Shown here: positions 63,020 through 64,000 of the stretch, piece after piece | Numbering within the stretch: position 1 is the stretch's first letter | Layout of the letters: every line of letters begins with the position of its first letter | Source of the DNA: Streptococcus oralis subsp. tigurinus AZ_3a | GTDB lineage: Bacteria; Bacillota; Bacilli; Lactobacillales; Streptococcaceae | DNA length: 64,000 nucleotides | Reading direction: 5' to 3' | Assembly (NCBI GenBank): GCA_000344275.1 | Contig: AORU01000003.1 | Location: 186,001 to 250,000 of the forward strand | Program-made: the position numbers and the translations under genes | The notes under the pieces: generated by a model | The model's database searches: none | Told to the model about the DNA's origin: nothing | Seen by the model: the letters and a program-made list of their open reading frames with translations, nothing else

Positions 63020-64000
63020 TTATACCCTCCTTTTCCCTGTCACATAATCATAAATAAGAGTTTGTCGTTGTTTATTAATATTTTTAATTTGCTCGTTCTT
63101 GATGGCAATCATTTTATTTATTTGCCCTATTTTTTTATCTAAATACTCTACGATTGCTTCCTGAACAACACGATTTGGTAGTATAATTTTCAGCGAAGAT
63201 AGATACTGGTTATTTATAATTGGTACAATCGTGTAAAGTGCTGTCTCTCTAATATATTGACCACTTGAAAACATCAAATAAGCTAGATACTTTGGAAAGA
63301 TTTGTCCTGTCACTTTCAACGCTGTGATTTGTTGATTTGAATACGAATGATTTTCCGAATAACCAACTTTACCAATACTTGCAATACCAACAACTAAAAT
63401 TGTCTTTTCAGGATACACTGATAATTTTTGTTGGTTGACGACTTCACTTGTGATATAGTTCTCAGCACTAGTTAAATCGACGGATTCATCTGAAAAATCT
63501 CCTGGTTTAAACCAACGAACACCTTTCCTTTCTTGGTTTACACCTATAGATTGAGGTGGAGTAGTACCCGTTTGAAAATCTACATAATCTTTCAACCTTT
63601 TCACTCCCCACCCTTGAGGCACCTGTCCGATCCAGTCAATACCTGAATCTTTCATTGGGACTGTTTTATCCAGTCCTTTTGTGACGGTCTCATAAATCAA
63701 GCTAGCTCGGTAGTCTTTGAGTTTTTGAATTTGCTCCTCCAGTAGATTTTTTACCTTATTCAGCTGGGCAGTTTTCTTGTCTAGAACCTCTACAATTTTT
63801 TGCTGCTCCGATACAGGGGGTAGGGTAACTTTTATTCTTTCTATAACCCCCATTCCTATATTTTGTTGAGTTCCAAAAGACCAATTAAATTCTACTTGGG
63901 ATTTAAACAGAGTAGATAACAAATAAAAATAAATGTATTTTTGAATAGCTAATGTTTTATTACATCTAATTAAAGCTAATGGAGACCAAATATCAAAAAT
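63020..64000 (-). CDS. hsdS: Type I restriction specificity subunit HsdS (5' end outside window)
   Basis: The frame stays open to the right edge, so the N-terminus is missing; 326 residues are visible. The segment before 63922 reads through without a start (IWSPLALIRCNKTLA). Visible order: end of target-recognition domain 1, LPPVSEQQKIVEVLDKK and a conserved coiled coil ending SLIYETVTKGL, then domain 2 (GWGVKRLKDYV to LPNRVVQEAIVEYLD) and the second coil ending YDYVTGKRRV. It sets the methylation and cutting target with HsdM, which should lie beyond the edge. Confidence 0.93.
   Translation of the reverse strand: MFDIWSPLALIRCNKTLAIQKYIYFYLLSTLFKSQVEFNWSFGTQQNIGMGVIERIKVTLPPVSEQQKIVEVLDKKTAQLNKVKNLLEEQIQKLKDYRASLIYETVTKGLDKTVPMKDSGIDWIGQVPQGWGVKRLKDYVDFQTGTTPPQSIGVNQERKGVRWFKPGDFSDESVDLTSAENYITSEVVNQQKLSVYPEKTILVVGIASIGKVGYSENHSYSNQQITALKVTGQIFPKYLAYLMFSSGQYIRETALYTIVPIINNQYLSSLKIILPNRVVQEAIVEYLDKKIGQINKMIAIKNEQIKNINKQRQTLIYDYVTGKRRV

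Overview
The window is chromosomal DNA of a mitis-group Streptococcus (S. oralis / S. mitis / S. infantis type). Evidence: low-GC coding with strong AGGAGG ribosome sites and TGn extended -10 promoters; psaBCA-tpx, rel-dtd, msmK, cysE-pnp, metE-metF, scrKAB-scrR, mvaS-mvaA, phpP-stkP and gmk-rpoZ-priA-fmt-rsmB blocks that read almost like S. pneumoniae; and a YSIRK/LPxTG wall protein. It is probably not S. pneumoniae itself: psaR lies directly behind tpx, and StkP has three PASTA domains plus a Ser/Gln/Asn-rich tail. The species cannot be fixed from this sequence alone.

Layout. 1-22: end of an ISL3-type insertion sequence running off the left edge. 108-6983: giant fibrillar adhesin, minus strand. 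7.0-7.7 kb: non-coding DNA with the 3' stub of a metallo-beta-lactamase-fold hydrolase gene. 7.7-13.7 kb: PepO, then the manganese locus psaBCA-tpx-psaR with its operator. 13.9-16.6: dtd and rel. 16.7-25.1: msmK, then an operon read leftwards as pnp-cysE-GNAT-nucleoside phosphorylase-cysS-mrnC-cdaR-like. 25.1-29.4: metE-metF flanked by two copies of a 139-bp structured repeat. 29.4-30.1: DUF1722 and pyrimidine-dimer-glycosylase-like pair. 30.2-33.4: AT-rich accessory island with a HEPN-like gene overlapping an AlbA_2 gene. 33.6-38.1: DUF6261 gene, decayed IS200/IS605 element, and a helicase with membrane segments whose 3' region carries a 42-bp-phased palindrome array. 38.2-44.6: VTT membrane protein and the sucrose locus. 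44.6-48.4: mevalonate genes and a split ThrE exporter. 48.5-56.8: priA-fmt-rsmB-phpP-stkP and gmk-rpoZ. 56.9-58.6: RNase Y. 58.7-64.0: a type I restriction operon (hsdS cut by the right edge, hsdR) with an unrecognised two-gene cassette between hsdS and hsdR.

How the parts work together. PsaR senses Mn and is expected to bind the palindrome in front of psaBCA, which feeds Mn to the cell; Tpx in the same block removes peroxide. ScrA imports and phosphorylates sucrose, ScrB splits it, ScrK phosphorylates the fructose, and ScrR represses the mirrored scrA/scrB promoters. MetE and MetF make methionine under a MET-box. PhpP and StkP form the phosphatase/kinase pair for cell-wall control. The likeliest places for undescribed biology are the two-gene cassette inside the hsdS-hsdR operon, the HEPN/AlbA_2 pair, the 139-bp covarying repeat, and the phased palindrome array behind the helicase.
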